Shown: in pieces, positions 9,451-16,790 of the stretch | How the letters are laid out: every line of letters begins with the position of its first letter | How positions within the stretch are numbered: position 1 is the stretch's first letter | Origin: Ruminococcus sp. | GTDB taxonomy: Bacteria > Bacillota > Clostridia > Oscillospirales > Ruminococcaceae | Direction: 5' to 3' | Assembly: GCA_017519415.1 (NCBI GenBank) | Contig: JAFWSI010000045.1 | Coordinates: 1-64,000, forward strand | Length of the DNA: 64,000 nt | Position numbers and translations under genes: made by a program | The notes under the pieces: model-generated | Told to the model about the DNA's origin: nothing | The model's database searches: none | Seen by the model: the letters and a program-made list of their open reading frames with translations, nothing else

Positions 9451-9527
9451 ATTAAGTGCTGTAAGAGATGTAAGATCATCGTTTTTTATAACAGTAAGCG
9501 AGTTTACGAGCGTCAACGTGGAAGCGG

Positions 9528-10399
9528 TCAAGCTGGCTCAGCTTGCCAGATGGCGGTGGAACCGCAGGGAAGAGTCATTCCCGTGGACTTTACGGGAAGT
9601 CCTATCTCGTCAAAGCTCACTCTGCCGCCGAATTTGTCAATGAAGACGCTTCCGAGGATATATCCCATTACCGATGGGGAAAGTCCCGTGGTGTAGCTGT
9701 TTATCAGGAAGAACAGCGGCTCGTCGGAAAGAACTCCCGAACAGAGCTTCACAAGATCGTACACGCAATTTTCAAGCTTCCAGACCTCGCCGCCCGGACC
9801 TCTTCCGTAGCTGGGAGGATCCATTATAACCGCGTCGTACTTCCGTCCGCGGCGTATCTCCCTGGCAATGAACTTTTCGCAGTCGTCCACTATCCAGCGT
9901 ATGGGCTTTTCGGTAAGCCCCGATGCCGCCGCGTTGTCCCTCGCCCACTGCACCATGCCCTTCGAGGCGTCAACGTGGCACACGGAGGCTCCCGCCGCCG
10001 CACAGGCAAGGGTGGCTCCGCCGGTATAGGCGAAGAGGTTCAGCACGCTTATCTCACGGCCCGCGTTCCTTATCTTGTCCGCCATGAAGTCCCAGTTCAC
10101 GGCCTGCTCGGGGAAAAGTCCCGTATGCTTGAAGCCCGTGGGACGGATATTGAAGGTAAGGTCGCCGTAGCTTATGTTCCATGACTCGGGCAGCCTCCTG
10201 CGGAACTCCCACTTGCCGCCGCCCTGACTGGAACGGTGATAGTGGCCGTCCGCGCTTTTCCACAGGGGATCGGTGCGCTCGGTCTTCCATATTATCTGGG
10301 GATCCGGCCTTACAAGGCTCACGCCGCCCCAGGTCTCCAGCTTTTCGCGTCCGAGGTATCTATTATACTGTAATCCTTCCAGTTGTTTGCCGTTCTCAA
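9528..10399 (-). CDS. Class I SAM-dependent methyltransferase (RlmI/RlmK-like), frameshifted near 5' end
   Basis: The intact part (9528-10322, from a GTG) gives 264 residues with SAM motif LNLFAYTGGATLACA, an acidic loop HVDASKGMVQWARDNA and catalytic motif DPPSYGRGP, as in COG1092 23S rRNA cytosine methyltransferases. The normal N-terminus lies in another frame: TTG at 10399, with AAGGAG 8 nt upstream, reads LRTANNWKDYSIIDTSDA and then hits a stop at 10319. The downstream frame continues exactly where it should, with EKLETWGGVSLVRPDPQIIW. One missing base near 10341-10348 (GCGAAAAG) explains this. It may be a sequencing error or a real mutation. I see no convincing slippery site for programmed frameshifting. 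It lies 45 bp after glmM. Confidence 0.75.
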
Positions 10400-10444
10400 A
10401 TCAAATGCTCCTTAGTTTTATTCCCAAAGGCAGTCCTTAACGGT

Positions 10445-11803
10445 TCATATCTCAAATGCGCATATATCCTTGATCCGCTGCGCTATGCCGACTGCCATAT
10501 CGTTTATCCGTCCGAAGTCGCCGCCCTCGGCGGTTATGCGGACTATGGGCTCTGTACCGCTCTCGCGGACAAGTATCCTGCCCTCGCTGCCAAGCTCCTC
10601 CTCATACTTTTCTATGAGCTCCGTAATGGACTTCTCGTTCTTCCAGAGCTCCTTGTAGTGAGGGTGTATCCTGACATTGAGCTTTACCTGAGGATAGGCG
10701 GGCATATCTCCCGCCAGCTCGCTGAGCTTTCTGCCGCTCCGCTTCATTATCTCAAGGAGCCTCGCTCCCGCAAGCTGTCCGTCGCCTGTTCTGCCCTCGT
10801 CAAGGAAGATTATATGGCCGTTGGGCTCTCCGCCCAGCTTATAGCCGCCCTCCAGCATACGCTCCAGCACATAGCGCTTCCCGGCGCCCGAGCTGACCAG
10901 CCTTATGCCGTTTTCCGCAGCGTATTTACGCAGTCCGAGACCGCTGACGGCAGTGATAACAGCCGTATCCTTGTCAAGCTTTCCCTGCTCCTTCATGCTG
11001 CGGGCAAATATGGCAAGGAGCCTGTCTCCGTCTATCATGGCGCCGTTCTCGTCAACGGCTATGCACCTGTCGGCGTCGCCGTCAAAGGCGATTCCGCAGT
11101 CGCACCCGTTTTCGGCAACGAACGCCATCAGCTGATGTACGTGGGTGCTGCCGCAATCCTTGTTGATGTTGGTGCCGTCGGGCTTGTCGGCGATGACGAG
11201 CACCTCCGCTCCCAGGGCGGTGAACAGCTTCCCGGCAGTATATGCCGCACAGCCGTTGGCACAGTCCAGTGCGACTCTGAGTCCGCTGAGGCCGGCTGAC
11301 GTAACTTCCTTTATATGCTCTATGTATTCGTCTGCGGCGCTTGCGCAGTGCAGTATCCTTCCCACGTTCTCATGGGAACAGGGCTTCATTTCTCCGGGAG
11401 CTGGTAGCACGAGCCGCTCGATCTCCTCCTCGTCCTCCTCCCTGAGCTTGCAGCCGTCGGAGGAGAATATCTTTATGCCGTTGAATTCTACGCTTGCATG
11501 GCTCCCCGAGATCATTATGCCTCCGTCGGCGCCGTGAGCGCCTGTCAGATAAGCCACGGCGGGGGTGGGAACTACTCCGAGAAGCTCCGCGTCGGCTCCC
11601 ACAGAGCATATCCCCGCACATACCGCCGCTTCCAGCGCGTCCGAGGAAAGTCTCGTGTCCATGCCGATGAGTATTTTTGTTTTTCCGCCGTCCTTCTTCC
11701 CCAGAACCAGCGCAGCAGCTCTTCCTGTCTGCATTGCCAGCTCGCAGGTGAGATCGGTGACGGCGATGCCTCTCGGACCGTCGGTCCCGAACAATTTTGC
11801 CAT
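10445..11803 (-). CDS. glmM: Phosphoglucosamine mutase GlmM
   Basis: 452 residues. Converts glucosamine-6-phosphate to glucosamine-1-phosphate for UDP-GlcNAc and peptidoglycan synthesis. N-terminal KLFGTDGPRG, metal-binding DGDADRC (about 240-246), sugar-binding GGEPNGHI and C-terminal phosphate-binding RESGTEPIVRI are all present. The phosphoserine loop reads SGSHAS (residues 99-104) where most family members have SASHNP; the phospho-accepting Ser and the His remain, but the Asn-Pro pair is changed. AAGGAG lies 11 nt before the ATG. It follows the 175-residue protein gene by 87 bp, which contains a heptamer array. Confidence 0.9.
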   Translation of the reverse strand: MAKLFGTDGPRGIAVTDLTCELAMQTGRAAALVLGKKDGGKTKILIGMDTRLSSDALEAAVCAGICSVGADAELLGVVPTPAVAYLTGAHGADGGIMISGSHASVEFNGIKIFSSDGCKLREEDEEEIERLVLPAPGEMKPCSHENVGRILHCASAADEYIEHIKEVTSAGLSGLRVALDCANGCAAYTAGKLFTALGAEVLVIADKPDGTNINKDCGSTHVHQLMAFVAENGCDCGIAFDGDADRCIAVDENGAMIDGDRLLAIFARSMKEQGKLDKDTAVITAVSGLGLRKYAAENGIRLVSSGAGKRYVLERMLEGGYKLGGEPNGHIIFLDEGRTGDGQLAGARLLEIMKRSGRKLSELAGDMPAYPQVKLNVRIHPHYKELWKNEKSITELIEKYEEELGSEGRILVRESGTEPIVRITAEGGDFGRINDMAVGIAQRIKDICAFEI

Positions 11804-11861
11804 TTAATAATAATCTCCTTAATATAGCTGAAAATCAAGCTTGAAGACAAAAACTTTAATT

Positions 11862-11889
11862 CTCAACTCTAAACTCTAAACTCTCAGCT
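11862..11889. repeat. Heptamer array
   Basis: Four consecutive 7-bp units of the types CTCAACT, CTAAACT (twice) and CTCAGCT fill the gap between glmM and the next upstream gene. The period is exactly 7 bp with one or two changes per unit. It belongs to the same class as the arrays at 15580, 31884, 31987, 33369, 34901, 35746 and 52879. Confidence 0.75.
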
Positions 11890-11890
11890 T

Positions 11891-12418
11891 TTATTTTAAC
11901 TTGTATACCGCTATGGGACGGCGCTTTCCCGCTATCTCCTCCACGTCCCTGCATATGTACATATTCGGGACGTTGTTGTAACGGTTGTACACCTTGATGC
12001 CGCTGTGCGTCCTCACGCAGAATACGGTATGTATCGACGAAAGAAATGGGCGCTTCGTCCAGAAGGTGATTATGAAGGCCTTTGCGCCCTCTGCGTCCCT
12101 TGAACGCTCAAAAGCTGCACCGTAGTGCTCGAGAGCGCGTCCGAGCCTGTACGCGTTGCAGCCGAAAAGACCCATAAGCACGCGGAAGCGCTCCATATAG
12201 AAGGAAATGTCCTTCAGCGCCTGCGGCTTACCGAGATATATTAATGCATTGTGAACCGCTATTACCTCGCAGCCGTTGAAGCTCATATGACAGATGCCGT
12301 AACGCAGGTGGGAAACTGCTCCCAGTCCCTGTCCGTTTATCATCCTGCCGAAGGCGGGCTGCTCAGCACATTCACTGTTATGTCTGAGATTGTATCTCCT
12401 TGAACCTTTTATCAGCAT
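11891..12418 (-). CDS. Uncharacterised protein, possible papain-like (C39-like) fold
   Basis: 175 residues, no signal peptide or membrane helix. I do not recognise a named family with certainty. The pattern MSFNGCEVIAVHNAL (about residues 46-60) resembles the Cys-helix start of papain-fold cysteine peptidases. A later SSIHTVFCVR (about 127-136) and VYNRYNNV (about 143-150) could supply the His and Asn/Asp of a catalytic triad. The Cys, His and Asn are directly visible; peptidase activity is inference. GAGG sits about 9 nt before the ATG. It lies 34 bp after ruvB and before glmM in the same direction. Confidence 0.65.
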   Translation of the reverse strand: MLIKGSRRYNLRHNSECAEQPAFGRMINGQGLGAVSHLRYGICHMSFNGCEVIAVHNALIYLGKPQALKDISFYMERFRVLMGLFGCNAYRLGRALEHYGAAFERSRDAEGAKAFIITFWTKRPFLSSIHTVFCVRTHSGIKVYNRYNNVPNMYICRDVEEIAGKRRPIAVYKLK

Positions 12419-12452
12419 TTTCTTATCCTCGTCTCTCCCGAGGAGAGAACTG

Positions 12453-13511
12453 TCAGAAGGTCATCTGTCCGTCTTCGGGCTCTGCTGTACGCTCGGGGAC
12501 CGCTATGCCCAGATGCTCGTAGGCAAGCCTTGTGGCAACTCTGCCCCTGGGCGTTCTTCCAAGAAAGCCCAGCTGCATAAGGAAGGGCTCGCATATGTCC
12601 TCGAGGGTGACGCTCTCCTCGTTTATTGCCGAAGCCAGCGTTTCAAGTCCCACGGGACCGCCGCCGTAGCCCTTTATTATCATTTCCAGCATACGCCTGT
12701 CAAGGCCGTCAAGACCCAGTCTGTCGATGTCAAGTCGGCTCAGGGCTATGGAGGCTATCTCCTTTGTTATCTGTCCGTCGCCCATAACGTCGGCAAAGTC
12801 GCGGACGCGCTTGAGGAGGCGGTTGGCTATTCGCGGCGTGCCTCTCGCCCTGCCCGCTATCTCTGCGGCTCCGTCCGCAGTACAGGGTATGCCCAGTATC
12901 ATGGAGCTCCTTCTCACTATATCCGTGAGCTGCTCCTTCGTGTAAAGCTCGAGGCGCTGTATAACGCCGAAGCGGTCGCGGAGGGGCGCCGAGAGCTGTC
13001 CCGCTCTCGTGGTCGCGCCTATGAGCGTAAACGGTCTCAGGTCCATGCGTATGGAACGGGCAGCGGGACCCTTGCCGATTATGATGTCTATGACCCTGTC
13101 CTCCAGCGCAGGGTAGAGTATCTCCTCCACCGCACGAGACAGTCTGTGTATCTCGTCTATGAAAAGCACATCGTTGTCCGAAAGGCTGGTCAGCAGCGAC
13201 ACAAGGTCGCCGGGCTTCTCTATGGCGGGACCCGTGGTCACGCGGAGATTGACCCCCAGCTCGTGGGCAATGATGGAGGAAAGAGTGGTCTTTCCCAATC
13301 CCGGAGGGCCGTACAGCAGTACATGGTCGAGAGGTTCGCTTCTCCGCTTTGCAGCCTCGATATATATGGCGAGGTTTTCCTTCACCTTGTCCTGTCCGAT
13401 ATACTCATGTAGGGTCTGAGGGCGGAGACTGAGCTCCGCATCGCTGTCCTCGGCGGTATTCTCGGGACTTATTATCCTCGGAGCGAACTCCATTTCCTCT
13501 GTCTGTATCAA
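12453..13511 (-). CDS. ruvB: Holliday junction branch migration ATPase RuvB
   Basis: 352 residues. Hexameric motor that drives branch migration with Ruv[21 protein letters not shown], Walker [12 protein letters not shown], Walker [11 protein letters not shown], sensor motif IGATTRAG and the arginine finger region LRDRFGV are visible, followed by the C-terminal winged helix ([12 protein letters not shown]). Length is normal. It starts 15 bp after sseB, within ruvC-ruvA-sseB-ruvB. Confidence 0.97.
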   Translation of the reverse strand: MIQTEEMEFAPRIISPENTAEDSDAELSLRPQTLHEYIGQDKVKENLAIYIEAAKRRSEPLDHVLLYGPPGLGKTTLSSIIAHELGVNLRVTTGPAIEKPGDLVSLLTSLSDNDVLFIDEIHRLSRAVEEILYPALEDRVIDIIIGKGPAARSIRMDLRPFTLIGATTRAGQLSAPLRDRFGVIQRLELYTKEQLTDIVRRSSMILGIPCTADGAAEIAGRARGTPRIANRLLKRVRDFADVMGDGQITKEIASIALSRLDIDRLGLDGLDRRMLEMIIKGYGGGPVGLETLASAINEESVTLEDICEPFLMQLGFLGRTPRGRVATRLAYEHLGIAVPERTAEPEDGQMTF

Positions 13512-13526
13512 ATGAACACCTCTGTA

Positions 13527-14261
13527 TTATTTCTCGAAAAATCTCTTCTTGCGGACATAGAAGGGCTCTACGTTCTCCGCAGCCTTCTTGCCCATATCCT
13601 GCTCGTAGCTGATGAAGCACAGATGCTCGTTGGCCTTTACGATCTTTGAAAGATACTTTGAAAGGGGAACGAAGAGCTTCCTGGTGCTGCCCATCATGTC
13701 GAGGACGATAAGTATCTGGGGCTTTTCGCAGCCCTTTATCATCTCTACGATAAATGCCCGGTCAACGTTGGGCTGCTTTGACAGGAACTTGCTGGCCGCC
13801 TTTACGATATGGCCTATCTCATGCTCAACGGGGCGGTAGCTTATGATGTCCGCTTCGTTGTAGGAGATGGCCTTTATCTTGAGGTTCCTTGCTATGAGCA
13901 GTATGCTCTTGATCTCCTGTGAGGAGAACTCCTTGCCGTAGGAATTGGGGTTGAGAACTGCCGATACCGACTGTATGAGATCGAAAAGTCTCAGACAGTT
14001 GATCTTGTAGCAGTCAACATAGCGCTTCGCAAACTGCTGGAGCGCACGGTAGCTGGTGAAAAACGGGATGAAAATATCGCCGTCAGGGTTCTGAGTGGTT
14101 ATCAGCTCAAGCTGAATACCGCCTTCCGCTCTGCTGCGCTCCTGCTTTACAGGGTTCTTGCAGATGACATAGACGTCGCTCTTGATGAGCGTCTGCAGGA
14201 ACAAGGAACGCTTTGAGGGGTCTTTGATCGCTGCCTTCAGCAGCTCGTCGAGATTCATCAT
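13527..14261 (-). CDS. SseB family protein
   Basis: 244 residues from the ATG at 14261; a TTG two codons upstream is possible, but AAGGATGG is better spaced for the ATG (9 nt). The N-terminal half has the SseB pattern DIFIPFFTSYRALQQFA, and the C-terminal half holds LIVLDMMGSTRKLFVPLSKYL, as in two-domain SseB proteins. SseB was named for enhanced serine sensitivity; its molecular function is unknown. No membrane helix. Its place between ruvA and ruvB, with gaps of 15-28 bp, makes co-transcription with the recombination genes very likely. Confidence 0.82.
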   Translation of the reverse strand: MMNLDELLKAAIKDPSKRSLFLQTLIKSDVYVICKNPVKQERSRAEGGIQLELITTQNPDGDIFIPFFTSYRALQQFAKRYVDCYKINCLRLFDLIQSVSAVLNPNSYGKEFSSQEIKSILLIARNLKIKAISYNEADIISYRPVEHEIGHIVKAASKFLSKQPNVDRAFIVEMIKGCEKPQILIVLDMMGSTRKLFVPLSKYLSKIVKANEHLCFISYEQDMGKKAAENVEPFYVRKKRFFEK

Positions 14262-14289
14262 ATTCAATAACCATCCTTGTCTGTATTTT

Positions 14290-14913
14290 TTAGCGCATAT
14301 TTTTAGCCGCCATTAATCGCAGTGTCTCTTTTATGAGCTCCTGTGTGCTCATGGACGGATCAAGCTTTTTAAGTATGGGAGCCGTTTCGCCCTGTGTATA
14401 GCCCAGCACCATAAGCGCCTCCAGCGCCTCCGACACCGAGGAGGAGGTGTTTTCCGCGGGTATGCCGCCGAACTCCGCCGCGTCTCCGCTGATGCTGCCG
14501 CTTATGGATTCGGAGGTGATCTTGTCCTTGAGCTCAAGTACTATCCTCTGGGCTGTCTTCGCTCCTATGCCCTTGGTCCTGGTGAAGGCCTTGCTGTCCC
14601 CCGAAGCCACAAGAAGCGCAAACTTCTCAGGGGATACGTCCGACAGTATTGCCGTCGCCGCCTTCGGTCCCACTCCCGATACGGAGATAAGGAGTTTGAA
14701 GCAGCTCAGCTCCTGAAGTGTGGCAAAGCCGAAGAGCTCTACCACGTCCTCCCTTACGTACAGGTAGGTGTAGAGCGCAGCGTCGCTGCCCACCTCGCCC
14801 AGCTGAGCAACGGTATTGTAAGAGGTCCTGCACCCGTAGCCGACTCCGCCGCACTCTATGACCGCGAAGCCCAGCTCCTTTACCGTGAGCCTGCCTTTCA
14901 AGCTGTATATCAT
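14290..14913 (-). CDS. ruvA: Holliday junction DNA-binding protein RuvA
   Basis: 207 residues. Tetramer that holds the four-way junction and loads RuvB. Shows N-terminal MIYSLKGRLT, the OB-fold GYGCRTS, the helix-hairpin-helix segments LISVSGVGPKAATAIL and TKGIGAKTAQRIVLELKDK, and the C-terminal RuvB-contacting domain (ALMVLGYTQGE). It lies 14 bp after ruvC. Length is typical. Confidence 0.96.
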   Translation of the reverse strand: MIYSLKGRLTVKELGFAVIECGGVGYGCRTSYNTVAQLGEVGSDAALYTYLYVREDVVELFGFATLQELSCFKLLISVSGVGPKAATAILSDVSPEKFALLVASGDSKAFTRTKGIGAKTAQRIVLELKDKITSESISGSISGDAAEFGGIPAENTSSSVSEALEALMVLGYTQGETAPILKKLDPSMSTQELIKETLRLMAAKNMR

Positions 14914-14927
14914 TGTTCTTCGTTCCT

Positions 14928-15419
14928 TTATCTGAAATCAAATCTTGTGCTGTGTCCGTGACAGATCGCTATGGCGAGAGCGTCAGCAGCGTCGTCGGGC
15001 TTCGGGATCTGAGCCAGTCCCAGTATCTGCTTCGTCATCTCCATGACCTGCCGCTTTTCCGCCTTTCCGTAGCCCACCACCGACTGCTTTACCTGAAGCG
15101 GAGTATACTCCGACACTGGTATGCTCCGTTTTGCCGCCGAGAGCACCGTTATGCCCCTTGCCTGCGCAACGTCTATGGCAGTCTTCTGGTTGGTGGTGAA
15201 GTACAGCCTCTCTATGGCCATACAGTCCGGGGAAAACTTGCTGAATATAAATTCCACATCTTCGTGTATCGCCCTTAATCTCTCGGGGAAGGGCATCCCC
15301 GCCTCGGTGAGCACCGCGCCGTATTCCACGGGAGTGAACCTCACTCCGTCGTAGTCCAGCACGCCGAATCCGACGATGGCGTAACCGGGGTCTATTCCTA
15401 AGATCCTGACTTTTTTCAC
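14928..15419 (-). CDS. ruvC: Holliday junction resolvase RuvC
   Basis: 163 residues. Endonuclease that cuts Holliday junctions. The four acidic catalytic residues are visible in ILGIDPG (Asp), MAIERLYF (Glu) and KPDDAADALA (two Asp). The QVKQSVVGYGKAEKRQV segment is also conserved. GTG start with a modest GGCGGG upstream. It is the first gene of the ruv transcript; a good extended -10 promoter lies about 65 bp upstream (15485-15514). Confidence 0.96.
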   Translation of the reverse strand: MKKVRILGIDPGYAIVGFGVLDYDGVRFTPVEYGAVLTEAGMPFPERLRAIHEDVEFIFSKFSPDCMAIERLYFTTNQKTAIDVAQARGITVLSAAKRSIPVSEYTPLQVKQSVVGYGKAEKRQVMEMTKQILGLAQIPKPDDAADALAIAICHGHSTRFDFR

Positions 15420-15484
15420 TGTTTCTTACCCGCCGGTTTGTTAAAAAGTTCACACGGATATAGTTCCTCACTATATTCTGTATT

Positions 15485-15514
15485 ATTATAACACATATCA
15501 AGGGTCCATTGCAA
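15485..15514 (-). promoter_or_regulatory. Promoter of the ruvC operon
   Basis: On the minus strand: -35 TTGCAA (15509-15514), 18-bp spacer, -10 TATAAT (15485-15490) preceded by TGT (extended -10). Transcription would start near 15478 and read into ruvC. It lies back to back with the pheA promoter. Confidence 0.75.
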
Positions 15515-15533
15515 TATATTTACATCTTTATTG

Positions 15534-15562
15534 TTGATTTCTACAAAAATAAATGCTATAAT
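15534..15562 (+). promoter_or_regulatory. Promoter of pheA-metH
   Basis: -35 TTGATT (15534-15539), 17-bp spacer, -10 TATAAT (15557-15562) preceded by TGC. The predicted leader of about 90 nt contains the inverted heptamer arrays at 15580-15649 before the pheA RBS (ACGGAGG). Confidence 0.8.
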
Positions 15563-15579
15563 ATGTGAGGTATATCAAT

Positions 15580-15649
15580 GAGCCCTCAGCCATCAGCTGT
15601 CAGACTTAAGGAAATGACGGCCGGAGGCTGAAGGCTCACGGCTAAAAAC
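15580..15649. repeat. Inverted pair of heptamer arrays in the pheA leader
   Basis: Left arm 15580-15607 consists of 7-bp units (GAGCCCT, CAGCCAT, CAGCTGT, CAGACTT). Right arm 15615-15649 has units of the type TGACGGC, CGGAGGC, TGAAGGC, TCACGGC. The arms are imperfectly complementary (GAGCC with GGCTC, TCAGCC with GGCTGA, GTCA with TGAC), so the transcript could fold into a long hairpin just upstream of the pheA RBS. A regulatory effect is not shown. Confidence 0.7.
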
Positions 15650-15661
15650 GGAGGTATTTTT

Positions 15662-16777
15662 ATGGATCTTAAACAGCTTCGCGACGGCATTGACGGCATA
15701 GACGGGGAGATCCTCTCGCTTTTCATGAAGCGTATGGAGCTTTGCAGGAAGGTTGCGGATTTCAAGAAGCAGCACGAAATGCCCGTCTTTCAGGGCGGCC
15801 GCGAGCAGCAGATCATTGACCGCATAAAGGTGCTCACAGGCGACAGGGACCTGGAAAACGGCACTGCCGCCCTTTTCACCACCATCATGGACATAAGCAA
15901 GATCCTCCAGAACCGCGCTATCCTCGCAGGCTCGGAGGACTACAGCTATACCGTTCCCGACTTCCGCGGAGCTGCAAGGGTGGGCTGTCAGGGTACCTCG
16001 GGAGCTAATTCCGAGGCCGCCGCAAGAACTGTCTTCGGCGACAGGCAGTTCGACTTCTATCCCTCATTTGAGGGCGTGTTCAGGGCTGTGCAGGACGGCG
16101 AGATCGACTACGGCGTGCTCCCCGTGCAGAATTCCACCGCGGGCTCGGTGGACAGCACCTACGACCTTATGGCAAAATACCCCTTCTACATCGTGAAAAT
16201 GGTGACTCTTGAGATAAATCACTGCCTTGCCGTGAAAAAAGGCACGAAAATAGAGGATATATCCTGCGTCTACTCCCACAGGCAGGCTCTGTCCCAGTGC
16301 GAGGTGTTCCTCAGCAGGACAAGGCTGAAAAAGGCTGAATACAGCAACACCGCAACGGCCGCGGAAAAGGTGCTGAAAAGCAGCGAGCCCATTGCAGCCA
16401 TATGCTCGGTGGACTGCGCGGAAAGGCTCGGGCTGGAGATACTGGCAAGAGACATAGCGGACTGCACCATAAACCGCACTCAGTTCATTATCATATCCAG
16501 GGATTTACAGGTGGCGGAAGAGTCGGATTCCGTATCCGTTATGCTGGCTATCCCCCATAAGGAGGGCAGTCTTTACAGACTGCTGACCAAATTCTACGTA
16601 AACGGCATGAACCTCCTCAGGATAGAGAGCCGCCCCATACGCGACGGCAGCTTCGATGTGATGTTCTTCCTGGATTTCAGCGGAAGGCTCTCCGACCCCG
16701 GCGTAAAGGCCGTTCTCCGCGACCTCGAGGAGAACCTCGATACTTTCAGGTGCATAGGCACGTTCAAGTCCGAATGA
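15662..16777 (+). CDS. pheA: Bifunctional chorismate mutase / prephenate dehydratase
   Basis: 371 residues. Converts chorismate to prephenate and on to phenylpyruvate for phenylalanine synthesis. Residues 1-85 form an AroQ-type chorismate mutase (LRDGIDGIDGEILSLFMKRM, and a conserved FQGGREQQI). The dehydratase domain follows (about 100-285), beginning RVGCQGTSGANSEAA and ending DCTINRTQFIII; the usual NxTRF reads NRTQF, with Arg replaced by Gln. The C-terminal ACT domain carries the Phe-binding ESRP (LLRIESRPIRDGSFDV), so feedback inhibition by phenylalanine is likely. RBS ACGGAGG. metH follows after 13 bp. Confidence 0.95.
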   Translation: MDLKQLRDGIDGIDGEILSLFMKRMELCRKVADFKKQHEMPVFQGGREQQIIDRIKVLTGDRDLENGTAALFTTIMDISKILQNRAILAGSEDYSYTVPDFRGAARVGCQGTSGANSEAAARTVFGDRQFDFYPSFEGVFRAVQDGEIDYGVLPVQNSTAGSVDSTYDLMAKYPFYIVKMVTLEINHCLAVKKGTKIEDISCVYSHRQALSQCEVFLSRTRLKKAEYSNTATAAEKVLKSSEPIAAICSVDCAERLGLEILARDIADCTINRTQFIIISRDLQVAEESDSVSVMLAIPHKEGSLYRLLTKFYVNGMNLLRIESRPIRDGSFDVMFFLDFSGRLSDPGVKAVLRDLEENLDTFRCIGTFKSE

Positions 16778-16790
16778 AAAGGAGATAAAT

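Noticed and set aside
10341..10348. Programmed -1 frameshift in the methyltransferase gene
   Set aside because: GCGAAAAG is not a proper X XXY YYZ slippery heptamer in the needed frame, and no strong downstream structure is evident. A simple one-base deletion or sequence error is more likely.
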